Shown here: piece by piece, positions 44,800 through 56,717 of the stretch
Layout: each line of letters opens with the position of its first letter
Position numbering within the stretch: position 1 is the first letter of the stretch
Assembly: GCF_047675955.1 (NCBI RefSeq)
Contig: NC_132925.1
Span: 77,877,622 to 77,941,621, forward strand
Direction of reading: 5' to 3'
DNA length: 64,000 bases
From: Chlorocebus sabaeus
Taxonomy: Eukaryota; Chordata; Mammalia; Primates; Cercopithecidae
Notes under the pieces: model-generated
Database searches by the model: none
What the model was told of the DNA's origin: nothing
Seen by the model: only the letters and a program-made list of their open reading frames with translations
Translations under genes and position numbers: made by a program

Positions 44800-44990
44800 T
44801 AGGAACCATGCCCAGAGATTCCATTTTTTGTCACTCACTAAAATGTGTGACTTTGGGTACTTCATTTTACCTCTCTGGGCCCTCAACTCACCCATTCTTA
44901 ATATGAACATAAGAGTTATGAAAGGATCAAGTTAAGTTAGTAAATGTGAAGGACTTAATGCATGTCTCAAAAAAAACCAATGAATCAATA
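44800..44990 (-). repeat. MIR SINE, antisense
   Basis: 'GTGTGACTTTGGGTACTTCATTTTACCTCTCTGGGCCCTCA' reproduces the reverse MIR segment ('GTGTGACCTTGGGCAAGTTACTTAACCTCTCTG'). Confidence 0.85.
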
Positions 44991-45572
44991 AAGTTATTAT
45001 TGTTAAATAAAAAGTGGGGAGAGAGGGGAAAAGACTCGCCTTGGAATGGTGATCAGCTTCAGCTATACACGCACAGCCTCTTACACTAACCAGTTACCCA
45101 GCGGGTACCTCCTTCCCTTGGCTTTTTGCTTCCATCAATTACCCATTTAACCATTCTCACTTCAGGCAAGCAAGTCAGCTCAACGGGGGTTGCTGCTATG
45201 GCTCCACATGCAATTGCTCCTTGGCCATGGAGGAGGGTCGCAGGTTCTGGGAGGCAGGGGGTATGAGGCCATGCCAGGCACCCAGTGGGGCCGCCATCAA
45301 TGCCTGCTGTTGCTGAATCATAGCGACAAGAAAACCCTGTTCAGCTCCAGAAGGAACTTCTGGGGCCAGGAGGCCATCTGGTACTGATCCCTTTCCAATC
45401 CCAGGCAATCTGATGAAGAGCTACTCCTGGCTGGATGGATGATGCTCTACCCAGTCAACAAAAAGCCTTGAAACTCCTGTCAAACCCTTCCCTGAACTCA
45501 GGCTCTAGTACTCCTGTGGTCTCTCTTCCGTTGCAAACACAGACTTTGTTAGAATAAAAGAGCAACCAGTTT
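44991..45572. other. unique stretch, relatively G+C-rich patch
   Basis: Holds a 70-codon minus-strand frame (45196-45408, non-ATG start) with a short QQQQ run and a Pro/Ala/Leu-rich tail. Not recognised. See findings. Confidence 0.4.
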
Positions 45573-45851
45573 GGCCGGGCACGGTGGCTCATGCCTGTAA
45601 TCTCAGCACTTTGGGAGGCCGAGGCAGGTGGATCACGAGTTCAAGAGATCTAGACCATTCTGGCCAACATGGTGAAATGCCATCTCTACTAAAAATACAA
45701 AAATTAGCCGGGCGTGGTGGCACAGGTTTGTAGTCCCAGCTACTCAGGAGGCTGAGGCAGGAGAATTGCTTGAACTCGGGAGGCAAAGTTGCAGTGAGCT
45801 GATACCGTACCACTGCACTCTAGCCTGGCAACAGACCAAGACTCCGTCTTT

Positions 45852-45896
<45 letters not shown>
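45573..45896 (+). mobile_element. AluS-like SINE, sense
   Basis: 'GGCCGGGCACGGTGGCTCATG' to 'AAGACTCCGTC', then an unusual T-run followed by a long A-run. Flanks 'AGCAACCAGTTT' and 'AGCAAACAGTTC' are a probable target-site duplication. Confidence 0.95.
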
Positions 45897-45897
<1 letters not shown>

Positions 45898-46950
45898 CAA
45901 ACAGTTCCAAAGCCAGGGAAGCTCTGTGTAAGTGTTATTTTTACAGAAAGGAGCTATGCTCACCTCTCTCCCCCAAATCCTAGCCAGGTATTCTAGAATG
46001 GGGACTTGCCCCTGCTTTCTCCTCAGCCACAGCCTCAACCCAACTCCAGCCTGCACAGTGGGGTCAGAAGCTTCCATTTCCTGATTAGCACCACCTCTGA
46101 CTCGTCTGTAAGGCTAGAGGTAGAGAAAATGATCATGGTCACGTGCAAATGGAAGCATGTGTTACTGCAGGCAAAATGAAATCATCTGTATCAGGATGGG
46201 GAAAAGGGAAGTGCAGGTGTTTAATAAGCAGTGTAATCTGATAAAATTATACCTGTGGCAAGTAGTTGGAGACAGCATCCCTGAAGAGTGAATAGATCAA
46301 TGTCAGCCCATTCCTGGATGTAGGAGGACTGGTGCTGCATGACTTATCCACACCATATATGAGCAGGCACAGAGGAGTTCCGTGGTTCAATTATAAAACT
46401 ATCCCACAGAAGCCTTCCCAGTATCCTCATGCTGGCCCTTCAAAGGAGTTAAAGATTCTATCTGTAAACAAGCCAGGGCCCCTCTGACTGGCAAAGGAAG
46501 CCTGTCTCAGCATTGACTTCACTATGGAGACTTGCGGCAACAGCCTATAGGATGATAATTAGATGTCAGTGCCTTTTGAGCAACTGCTGAATCTCAGCAT
46601 TTTCTAGAAGAATACAGATGCAGCTGGCAGAAAATAAAGAGCAGCACACCACCACAGGCCTTCCGGGGCTGCTCCGGCTGTGTGGCCATCAGAGGAAATA
46701 CATTTTCTAGAGCAGTGGGCTAGGAAATCTGAAGGTGTATACGAAGAGAGGAAGAAGAACCTGGCCAGTGAGAAGGCAGAGAGGCTCTGTCAGGCTCATG
46801 TGGTGTAAACAGCTTGCTGCCACCTGCCCTGTCAGCAGGTGGGGAGACCAAGGCCAAGAAAGAATGATTTTATTATGACCAGGTATCAGGCCATCCATAT
46901 GAGGGTAGTACCCCTAATTCCACCTACTCCCTACCTTAGGATGATAGGGA
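45897..46950. other. unique stretch, nothing recognised
   Basis: No repeat or exon signal seen in about 1 kb. Confidence 0.4.
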
Positions 46951-46954
46951 ATGA

Positions 46955-47180
46955 TGTGCAGTCAGTACAAACTTGGGTACTAGGTCAAGGTTACCTGAGT
47001 TCAAATCTTAGCTTCACCATTTACAAGACACACACTTTGGACTCAGAACTCTAATATCCGGTTTCCTCAGCTAGAACAAGTAAAACATAACAATACATTC
47101 CTTGTGGGATTTTTGGAGAATTAAACGAGATGCTCAAACAAGGCCTCACATGTAGCTCTCTAACTGGTAGCCGCTATTAT
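46955..47180 (-). repeat. MIR SINE, antisense
   Basis: 'CTGAGTTCAAATCTTAGCTTCACCATTTAC…GTTTCCTCAGCTAGAACAAGTAAAA…' followed by 'GAGAATTAAACGAGATG' matches the reverse MIR. Confidence 0.85.
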
Positions 47181-48319
47181 TATTGCTGTTGCTGTCACTA
47201 TTGCTGTGGGGGTTTGGCATGCATGGCTAGAGTTGAGAGCAAGGAGTGACTGACAGCATTCTAATAAGCCTAGCATTAACCCCACAAATATCCAAGGCAT
47301 TTCTCTCCTGGCCACATACCTAAAGCAACTCCTCAGTTTGCCCCTGGACAAAAACACCATCATCCCCATTAATCAGCAAAAATGACTTCCAGTCTCCAGA
47401 AACCCAAACACAGCCAAATGCTTGAACATGCAGCCTAGGAAGGGGCAAAACATAAAATGGTCTCCGAGCATGTGAGCAAGCGAATGAATGACTGAATGTG
47501 ACCCCGTGACAGTGTCACGCTGGCATGGCGGGTCTTCCTAAGACACTGAAATATCATGACAGAGCTTCCCCTGGACCATTTAAATAGAAGTATGGAGAGG
47601 AACACGTGGAGCAATCTGGGAAGAATGAGATAACAGATACTACGCATTACGAGGATATGGAATCCCTGGTCTTCCATGCCTCCTTCTCAGCATATTCCTA
47701 CATTGTGGTCTCTCCTCAATTTCCAAAGCACAGACGTTGAAGTGAAAAACCTTAAAATGCCTGGGTTATTGGAACGCTCCGGGTGGCTGGTGAACCGGAT
47801 TTAAAGACAGCAACAGCAACCAGAGAATTATAGCTACAAGGTAAAAAATTAAGAGCTGAAACAAATTCAGTTCACCATGCAAAGCTGAACTTGATCGTTT
47901 ATTAAAGAAAGATCAAGGGACAAGCAAACGACTCTGGTTTCCTAATCCCCCTGGGATTTGCCTTAATTCTCCCAAAATCCTTGAATGCTCAGCTCCATTA
48001 ATTTGCCTGCAGTTACAGAGAATTCGAAGCCTGGGATCCTCCATACCCAGTGATTGGGGGACAGCAGGAAGCATTATCCCCTTATCCATCTATCATACAT
48101 GGGCATCTTTAGAGATCAGTGCCACAAGACAAAGTCTTGACATTTCTGTGAGATATTAGGACACTTGTGTCTCCTGGGATACAAATAGAAATCCTGGGTA
48201 AATAAGGGGTAAAATGAAACAAAAGGTTCTACTTCTGCAGCAGGGAGAATTCTTATTACCCTAGGTGACATTTAATGAGAATTATCCATGACAGGTTCAA
48301 AGAGAGGATTTTGAAGGGA
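47181..48319. other. unique stretch, nothing recognised
   Basis: About 1.1 kb with no repeat family or credible exon. Confidence 0.4.
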
Positions 48320-48500
48320 CTGTTTTATTGTTTTCTCCTAATAACCAGGAGGTAGGTATTTTTACCCTCCCCACTGTACAAATGTGAAGAACTGTGGATT
48401 GAAGTTAAGTGACTTGCCTAAAATTCCCTAACTTAGGAGAGAATAAGATCCAGGGCTGGGACTCAAAGCTGTCTGGCTCCAGCACTATTCTCCTCAACCA
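48320..48500 (+). repeat. MIR SINE, sense
   Basis: 'GGAGGTAGGTATTTTTACCC…GAAGTTAAGTGACTTGCCTAAAATTCCC…CTGGGACTCAAAGCTGTCTGGCTCCAG' follows the MIR 3' half. Confidence 0.88.
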
Positions 48501-49449
48501 GCATGAACTTAACCTTGGGTAACTTGCTCAGAATTGATGTTGTTAAAAGAGTTCTGCTAAATACATAAGACAACACTGAGGTTCATACAAGGTCATTCCC
48601 TCAACCTGCTGAACTGTCTCTTTTCTACGGAAAGTGGGAAAAGGTTGAGCTGTACATTCAAAGGTGGCCTTTCCTTTGACCAGCTTAAATGGTATGTTCA
48701 GAATGCTACGACAACCTGGAAAACACACTGAAGTCACCTAAGGCTTGCAAAGAGCAGCAGGGAGCAGAGCCCTGTCTTAGGAACTCAGAGTCATACTGCC
48801 CAGGGTAACACAGGGGCTCCTGAGGCCCACATTGAAAATCTGGAATAATTGCTTTGCATAGCAAATAAGCAGATAAGGCAAGGGGAAAATGAAGGCATCC
48901 TTCACCCATTACAAATTCCTGTCCTGTTGACACTTGATATCTGAGAGAAGGCCAGGAATTAAGTCTAGGCTACTTGGATCTGCAGCTAAGCACACATTCT
49001 AATTGACTTGCTCCCAAAGTTTAAGCAATTAAATTTCTACTAGTTTTTTTTTCCCCCTATCTAATACTATGAAAATGCTCAAACATAAAACAAAGTTGAA
49101 ATAATTTTAGAGTCAATGCCTATATACCTACCCACCACCTAAATGCTCTCATGAACATCTCCAAAGCAGGCATACAGGTGAGGCAGATGACACTGATCCT
49201 CCTTAAAGAAGAGGAGTGAAGAAAGGCGATTTCACTGTCTCAGTCCATGACAATTCATTGCTGAAAGAGGGGGAAGCCCCGTTTGGGTCAGGCCCTAAGC
49301 ACTGGCAGCCCAGTGAGACATTCAGCTGGTTCCTCTCATTAGACAGGCAGATCCTGGGTCTGCACATCCTTGTGCAGTGCATTCAAGACAACTGCACTGC
49401 ACAATCAATCTCTCTTCAGAAAACGGTGCCATGTCTTACAGTTTGCCCT
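48501..49449. other. unique stretch, nothing recognised
   Basis: Open frames at 48706-48933 (minus) and 49216-49464 (plus) lack splice signals and recognisable products. Confidence 0.4.
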
Positions 49450-49640
49450 CATAGATTTTATTGACTGTTAGACCTAGATGAGAGTTTAGGCGTCATCTAG
49501 TGAAATCTGATCATTTGCTTTCATACTTGAGGCAACTAAGACCCCACAAAGTTAAATATCATGCCCAATGTCACATAGTAGGAGGGACTTGGAACCTTCC
49601 AATAAACCACTCTGGGTCTTTGCAGATATACTAAGTAGGT
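49450..49640 (+). repeat. MIR/L3-like relic
   Basis: 'GGCGTCATCTAGTGAAATCTGATC…CTTGAGGCAACTAAGACCCCACAAAGTTAAATATCATGCCCAATGTCACATAG' has the order of the common 'ATCATCTAGTCCAACC…GAGGCCCAGAGAGGTTAAGTGACTTGCCC' element. Confidence 0.5.
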
Positions 49641-49773
49641 TGAGATCAGACAGACACTAAGAAAACAGGAGAGAACTCCCTGAAATAGATTTTTACAAGC
49701 AGGTCTGGAAAACAAAGTCCAGACGAGCAAAACGCAACTATATGCAGCTACTCTTTAAGTCTGAGTAACATCA

Positions 49774-50069
49774 GGCCGGACGCGGTGGCTCACACCTATA
49801 ATGCCAGCACTTTGGGAGGCTGAGGAGGGCAGATCACCTGAGGTCAGGAGTTCCAGACCAGCCTGACCAACATGGAGAAACTCCGCCTCTATTAAAAATA
49901 CAAAATTAGCCAGGCATGGTGGCACATGCCTGTAATGTCAGCTACTCGAGAGGCTGAGGCAGGAGAATCGCTTGAACCCGGGAGGCGGAGGTTGCGGTGA
50001 GCCGAGATCGCGCCATTGCACTCCAGCCCAGGCAACAACAGAACTCCATCTCAAAAAAATAAAAATAAA
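49774..50069 (+). mobile_element. AluS SINE, sense, full length
   Basis: GGCCGGACGCGGTGGCTCAC head to an AAATAAAAATAAAA tail. Target-site duplication AAGTYTGAGTAACATYA at 49757-49773 and about 50070-50086. Confidence 0.97.
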
Positions 50070-50179
50070 AAGTTTGAGTAACATTAGAAATAATCTTCAA
50101 TATTAGTTATGGTTCCTTGGCCAAAGGAGGCCACTATACTACATGACAGTTTCCAAAAGTTTCAATATGTGTATTACAC

Positions 50180-50443
50180 CAGCGGTGCCCCAGCTTTTTG
50201 GTACCAGGGCCTGGTTTTGTGGAAGACACATTTTCCAGTAGGCATTGGCATCTCATAAAGAGCAAGCAACCTAGATCCCTGGTATGAGCAGTTCACAATA
50301 GGGTTTGCGCTCCTATCAGAATCTGATGCCACCACTGATATGACAGGAGGAGGAGCTCAGTCACAGCTGCTCACCTCCAACTGTGCAGCCCAGTTCCTAA
50401 CAGGCCACGGACCGGTACCAGTCCATGGAGTTGGGGACCCCTG
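50180..50443 (+). mobile_element. MER1-type DNA transposon (hAT-Charlie)
   Basis: Starts CAGCGGTGCCCCAGC and ends TTGGGGACCCCTG, forming imperfect terminal inverted repeats. 'GCAACCTAGATCCCTGG', 'CACAATAGGGTTTGCGCTCC' and 'CAGGAGGAGGAGCTCAG' are internal MER1 landmarks. 8 bp duplication TATTACAC/TATTACAT at 50172-50179 and 50444-50451. Confidence 0.92.
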
Positions 50444-50451
50444 TATTACAT

Positions 50452-51364
50452 GATGATACAACTTTAAAAGTACAAAAATGTTTACCCCTTTTGCCTCTGC
50501 TTGTGTCATATCTTAATTCTGCCCCCATAAGGTTCCTTCAATCTAATTTCACAACTCATAATGCATCTCTAAAACAGCAGTATGTTTCTACCATCGGGAT
50601 GCATGGCAGAAAATTTAAATAGTGCAATAAAACCCACGGGCATCGGCATGCATGAAATGCCCTACTGTAGCAGTGACTGCTGCGGGGTGCCCTCATGCCA
50701 CTTAAGAAACTCTGCATTGATTGAGTATGCGAACACGTCTTCCTTCTCCCATCTCTGACTAATTAACACCACTCTAGGCCTTCCAGATCAGGCTTGTAAA
50801 AACTACTGTGACTGATCTGGGCTCACTTAGAGCTGAAAATTACTTTGCCAATAGCAGAGAACAATACTTTCTGCATAAACAACAACAAAGACAAGCCTCT
50901 TAGATGGCCCCTGCTTCATTTTCTTTTATGTGAAGCATTTCTCCAAAGCTTTGAAGACAAAGGACAGGACTCTACTAACAGGGAACTGTGGCAAGATGGT
51001 AAAAGGAAGACAGCACTTTCTGCCCTCTAGGACTTACTCCTACAGTGATATCTTTGATCAGTGCCTTCATGGGAATTTGTTTTTGGCCCCCAGCTTGACA
51101 AAAGCTTTGAGGAGCAGTGACTGTGTCAATTTTATTTTATTTTTTTTAAGAAAAAGCTACACAGTGGAGACTCTGGAGAACAACAATCATAGCAAACGAC
51201 CTCCCTTTACACCTTGTGTGACTGAAACTGTCATAATACAGGCTCAGTTTTCTAAAGGATCTTCTTAAAGTAACATTCTATATTTTTTAAAATTGGCAAT
51301 AAAAGGAAATCAATTATTGATATCTTCAACAATCTGGATGATTGTCCAGAAAACCAGACAATTT
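50452..51364. other. unique stretch, nothing recognised
   Basis: Open frame 50930-51268 (plus, 112 codons) has no recognised product or splice context. Confidence 0.4.
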
Positions 51365-51700
51365 AAAAAGCCAATCCTAAAAAGTGATGTACTATATGAT
51401 TCCTTTTATATAACATCTTGAAATGACAGTTTTAGAAATGCAGGATAAATCAGTGGTTGCCCCGGTTGGGGACAGAGATGGGGACGGGAAGGGGGGATGA
51501 CTGTGGCAACACTGCCTGTGGTGCTGGAATTATTCAGAATCTTGACTGTGGTGATGGATACATGAATCTACACCAGTGATAAAATTGTGTAGAATTTAAT
51601 ACACACACATACCCTGGGAAAAGTATACAAGCGACCTCTCTGTATTATTTTATATAACTGCATGTGAAACAACAGTTACCTGAAAAGCTTTAATTTTAAA
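51365..51700 (+). mobile_element. old L1 (L1MB/MC-like) 3' end, sense
   Basis: 'GTACTATATGATTCCTTTTAT', 'AATCAGTGGTTGCCCCGGTTG', 'CTTGACTGTGGTGATGGATAC' and 'GACCTCTCTGTATTATTTTATATAACTGC' are in L1M 3' order. Similar to the 3' end at 13330-13785 but a separate insertion. Confidence 0.87.
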
Positions 51701-51705
51701 AAATG

Positions 51706-52013
51706 GGCCAGGCATGGTGGCTCACACCTATAATCCCAGCACTTTGGGAGGCTGAGGTGGGTGGATCACTTGAGGTCAGGAGTTCCGAGACCAGTCCGGC
51801 CAATCTGCCGAAACCCTGTCTCTACTAAAAATACCAAAAAAAAAAATTAGCCAGCATGGTGATGTGTGCCTGTAATCCCACCTACTCCAGAGGCTGAGGC
51901 AGGATAATCATTTGAACCCAGGAGGCAGAGGTTGCAGTGAGCCGAGATCGTGCCACTGCACTCCAGCCTGGACTACAAAGAGAGACTTTGTCTCAAAAAA
52001 AAAAAAAAAAAAA
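51706..52013 (+). mobile_element. AluS-like SINE, sense
   Basis: 'GGCCAGGCATGGTGGCTCAC' to an A-tail of about 19. Inserted at the end of the L1 3' terminus. Confidence 0.95.
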
Positions 52014-53004
52014 ATTGGCTCTCCTTCTATGCCTAGGGAGAAAAGTCATATATTTTTTTCTCATCAAACAATGGCTTTCAAGGGCTGGGAAGGAATCATG
52101 TAAGGGTCTGTGATAGGTAAAGGACAAAATCAACTCTCAGTAAGATGGAATATCATGACTAGGGGACGTATTAAAATTTAGGGGAAGGATTCCCTTCTCT
52201 TACTATCAACTGTTTCAGTTTCATATCCTACCCTGAGGAATTACTTTTCACTCTGAAAGGTACAGAGAATATTTCCTCTTCTGTGTCTCAACATCTTTAG
52301 TAACAGGACTAAGCAATCACACGTGATTTTATGGATTGGTGTACAAACAGGAATCCCTCAGTGTTTCCTAGAGTTTACTAAATTATAAAGGAAATATAAT
52401 TAATACATGATATATTCTATTGATCAAAATCAAGGATGTCACAAGAGCAGTTGCTTATGAAAGAATAATGCAACACTGGTTTACTGAGCATCTATGTGCC
52501 ACGGACTATATTAGGTGCTATAAACATACAGTAGATGGAAGAGTTTATGTTGTAATGCAGGAAAAAAAAAAACAGGAAAAGAGACAATAATTAACACACA
52601 GTTTACATGTTGTGGGTAGCAGTATTATATTACTTAAAATTAGGCCAACAGAAAGGTAATTTTGAAAGAGTCTCTCCTAAGACTTGGGTTCAAGTCATAA
52701 GTTCTCCAGCAGTTCAATGTGGGGATCATTCGCTTGCCTTTCCATAACTCAAGTTCCTTGCTCATAAATAACAAACAAACAACAATGACAAAAAAAGAAA
52801 AAAACTATGAACTATCAAACCAGGATCTCAAATAAGAAACTCTCCTTGTGTCAATTACCTTGGAGGCTTTCACAGAATATTGCTTAAATAAATTTTTCCC
52901 AAGCTAAAGGATGGAACAAAAGAGGGACAAAGGCATAGAGGGAAGAAAGTTCATGACGGCTCTGATATTCCCTTGTGGTGATATTCCATATTTTAGATAA
53001 AGGG
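52014..53004. other. mostly unique, with one short MIR
   Basis: 'CTGGTTTACTGAGCATCTATGTGCCACGGACTATATTAGGTGCTATAAAC' (52465-52530) is a sense MIR core. Nothing else supported. Confidence 0.5.
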
Positions 53005-53195
53005 TAATTCAAAATCAGACCTGCGTTTGACTGTCAGCTCTGTGACTTAGTAACACTGTGACATTAACTACGTAATAATCCTCCTTGGGATATAATGTCC
53101 CAATTCCCATAAATCATTTTATGGATTAAAGAAAGAAAGCATCCTAAGGTCTTTCATATCTAGCACATAATAGGTTTGTAATAAATGACCAATGG
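53005..53195 (-). repeat. MIR SINE, antisense
   Basis: 'GCGTTTGACTGTCAGCTCTGTGACTTAGTAACACTGTGACATTAACTAC…CATATCTAGCACATAATAGG' matches the reverse MIR. Confidence 0.78.
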
Positions 53196-53506
53196 TATTC
53201 TCATTATAAAGAACCCTAGCATTAATAAAAGCTTTAAAACATTACTATATAGTTAAAGGACACATATTTTGAAAAGGAGTGACACATCACTCCTTTTGAG
53301 AGTCTCCACTAGATTAAGCTTTATTTTACTTAAAGTCTTAAAAAAAAAATCAATGCCTTAAAAAAAAAAAAAGTCAGAGACACAGCCACAAAAATAAAAA
53401 TATTCACTCAGCAACTTTTTGTCTCCAGCTCCTCATTCTTTTATCATGCTCTGCATACTTAAAACATTGGAAGTCCTATTTACTGGAACAGGAAGAAAAG
53501 AGAGTC

Positions 53507-53804
53507 TTTTTTTTTTTTTTTTTTTTGAGATGGAGTTTCACTCTGTCACCCAGGCTAGAGTGCAGTGGGTGATCTCGGCTCACTGCAAGCTCCACCTCCC
53601 AGGTTCACACCATTCTCCTGCCTCAGCTTCCCGAGTAGCTAGGACTACAGGTGCCCGCCACCATGCCCAGCTAGTTTTTGTATTTTTAGTGGAGACGAGG
53701 TTTCACTGTGTTAGCCAGGACGGTCTCGATCTCCTGACCTCTTGATCTGCCTGCCTCGGCCTCCCAAAGTGCTGGGATTACAGGCGTGGGCCACCACGCC
53801 CAGC
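53507..53804 (-). mobile_element. AluY/S SINE, antisense, full length
   Basis: T-run, 'GAGATGGAGTTTCACTCTGTC' to 'GGCCACCACGCCCAGCC'. Confidence 0.95.
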
Positions 53805-54338
53805 CAAAACTGCCTTTTTCTATAAAGCATTGAAAAAAAATTGACATCAAAGTTAATCTGGTTTAATCTCACAATTATATGACATCTCTATTATAAACAC
53901 TATATTGATTACAAGTTTGTTATGCAAAGCAAATGGCAAATTTGTGCTCATTTTAAAAACTAAAATTGGCTTTAGAAGGACTGTTAAAGCAGAATATGCT
54001 TTTTTAAGAGAAATAAAAAGAAGAAGCTGGGAATACTGTTAATAAAAAACAATTGAAATACATTCACTTATAAAACTGTCTCCATTTACTTTCTGAACTA
54101 GGCTTCTGGTAGTAGTGTGCCACCTATTGTTGTAAAATGTATTTCTGTATTTGTGGCTTTCCTATTCAGTACTATAGAGAAGAAAAGCTTCCCACTGCCT
54201 TACAAAAGATAATAAATTTTTGTTTTCCTTCATGCTTTTCTGTCACTATTCCAACACCCACAATACAAATGGGTCACAGAGAGAATTACCTTTTAAAAAA
54301 CTTATTACAACCCATTGAAAACATGTATCAGTTTAAGC
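53805..54338. other. unique A+T-rich stretch
   Basis: No repeat family or exon recognised. Confidence 0.4.
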
Positions 54339-54535
54339 CAGTGGTTCTCATACAGGGGGACTCTGCAATGTCTAGAGAAATTTCCTGTTGTCACGATTAA
54401 AGACCTGGTGTTAAGAGGGAGGTGTCAGTGGCTTCCAGTGGATAGAGGCAGGGATGTTGCTAAATATCAGAGGACAGCTCCCCACAACAAATAATTACCT
54501 ATCCCCAACGTCCATAATGCTGAGACTGTGATAGC
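54339..54535 (+). mobile_element. MER5A DNA transposon, sense
   Basis: CAGTGGTTCTCATACAGGGG start, 'TGGATAGAGGCAGGGATGTTGC', 'GGACAGCTCCCCACAACAAA' and 'CATAATGCTGAGACTGTGA' follow MER5A. One of three MER5A copies in the window. Confidence 0.88.
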
Positions 54536-55049
54536 CCAATTTCACCCACCTTACGTTATTTCTTCCAAAGGAGAAAAAAAGCCATATTTGATTGCAGAAA
54601 AAAATGAAGAAGCCAACAACACACACCCAACATTCAACATCAGTGTACTAACAAAACATGGATAAAACGTTAGGAACTATATTAGTCTTTGCAGGATGAG
54701 TAATTAAAGCCATTGTTCGTCAGGTAGTCTCAAAGTCTTGTGATATATAGATATATAGGATCTCAACCCTGACTTTGTGATTGGTCCCCACGCTGACCTT
54801 TTAAACCCTTGAAATAAAATAATTATTGAGTCACACTCAAGAATCATCACTGTCAATGCACTGTCCTGGGGCAAAGGCAACCCATGGCACATGTACCACC
54901 ACTTAGTTATCTCTCTCGTCTACTCCCTGGCCCATCCCATTCATGGCAGACATCATTAATCAATCAAAGTCTCAGATGTATTCACACATGGTGCCGTAGA
55001 GAACCACTACCAGTTGTCGAATGTTGCTGTGGGAGCTGTTGTCTATCTG
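54536..55049. other. unique stretch, nothing recognised
   Basis: No repeat or exon signal seen. Confidence 0.4.
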
Positions 55050-55165
55050 TCATCTATGATGGGATATGAATTCATAGAGGTGGGTTCAAGTCTTGCCTTG
55101 GCCACTGGAGGGCTGTATGAACTTGAGCAAGTCACTGAAACTCTCCTGTATTTTCTTCAGTTGTA
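55050..55165 (-). repeat. MIR SINE fragment, antisense
   Basis: 'GTGGGTTCAAGTCTTGCCTTGGCCACTG…GAACTTGAGCAAGTCACTGAAACTCTCC' matches the reverse MIR segment. Confidence 0.8.
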
Positions 55166-55619
55166 TAAGGATTTTTTAATTCTCATTTTAAACAAGATTT
55201 TACAATATTAGATTTCTGGAGTAATCAGGCATTGGTACCTCAACTGCAAAACTGTCAAATACTAAATGATGCTATGTGGAAAGAGGGAGGGAAAAAAAGA
55301 CACTAGACACAGAAATAGGAAAGTAGGGTGGGAAATGATCAGAAAAAGAAATGGCCAACATAAAGGGCTTTTTTTTTTCTTTAAAAATAAAGGAGCCTCA
55401 TGCAGAGAAAATGCAGTGGAAGATTTGAAAGTCATCAGCTTGAGTGACAGCAGTCAAGACATCAAATAGCAATACTGTTTCTGTGACTTAAATGGTTTAC
55501 CCTCTGAGGTTCAGGGCCCCAACATACAAAAGGGGCTAATTCTACCTGTCCAGTCCTCCTCATAGGACTTTCTATGCACTAATTACTAATTCTTCAAAGG
55601 ACCTCCAGGAGCTGCATAA
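55166..55619. other. unique stretch, nothing recognised
   Basis: No repeat or exon signal seen. Confidence 0.4.
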
Positions 55620-55624
55620 TGAGT

Positions 55625-56245
55625 AATTTGTGGAATAGCCACCTTATGAAATACTACATAGCTACAGAGTGAATAAGTTCGAGTTGTTTGTAATGACCTG
55701 GAGACATGTTAACAAAACCTGTTCAGAAAAAGCTAGTTGCAGAGGGGTGTGTACACTATAGTTCCATATTTATAAACAATCCAGAAAATGAATCAAAAAG
55801 ATGGGAATACACTCGTATGCATGCAATGAGAAAAAAAGCATGGAAGGATATATTTCAAAATGTTTTGGAACCAAGGTTGGGGTGGTAAATCAGAAATAAA
55901 AAGAATGAAATCATGGTGCAAACTGTGGGCTTTGTTTTCATATAACTGTTTCTTTTGGCTTGTTCTTATGCTATAGCTTAAAAAGATAATTTTGTAATTT
56001 CTAAAATACCTTGTAAAATTCTTGATCTTAGAAAGTAGATCAGTGCTTGCCAGGGGCGGTGGGAAATGGGGAGTGACTGCTGAATGGGTATGAGGCTTCC
56101 ACTTGGGGTGATTAAAACATTCTGGAACTAGGATAATGGTGATGGGTGCATCACACTGAGAATATACTAAGTGCCACTGAGAGGTAGACTTTGGTTAAAA
56201 TGGTAAATTTTATGTTATGTGTATTTTACCGTTTAAAAGACCCTT
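55625..56245 (+). mobile_element. old L1 (L1M) 3' segments, sense
   Basis: First part: 'GAAATACTACATAGCTACAG', 'ATGGGAATACACTCGTATGC' and 'GCATGGAAGGATATATTTC'. Second part: 'GTAGATCAGTGCTTGCCAGGGG', 'GATAATGGTGATGGGTGCATC' and 'GTGTATTTTACCGTTTAAAA'. Both are L1M 3' text; they may be one or two insertions. Confidence 0.75.
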
Positions 56246-56683
56246 GGTCTTAATATTCTACGTAAGTACAAGAGACTGAGGTCATCACGCTTGACTGTCA
56301 CTAGCATCCACTCATCAATATTAGGACAACAAGGAAAACATGATGGGAGGAAGGGAAAGCTCTTCTGGGAATAGGAAGAAGTAAACTTTAAGTTATGTGG
56401 CCATAGGGATATAGAGATACCTGTTTCTTCCTAACTCAAGGGAAATCTACTCCCTGATTCCTCAACACCTTGACATCCAGTGGCTGTTGCTCCACATTTA
56501 CTTGGTTTAATGCCAACCTCCAAGGTCCCAGAGCCCCCCAGCAAGACAGCAATCAAACTACCCAAGGCTTACACCTCAGCAAGCTTCCTAATGTGAAGCC
56601 CGAAGCACCAGTAAACCAAGAGTATGAGAAGTACTAAGAGAGAAATAAAAGTAAGAAATTACTATAATTACATCAGTGCTTTG

Positions 56684-56717
<34 letters not shown>

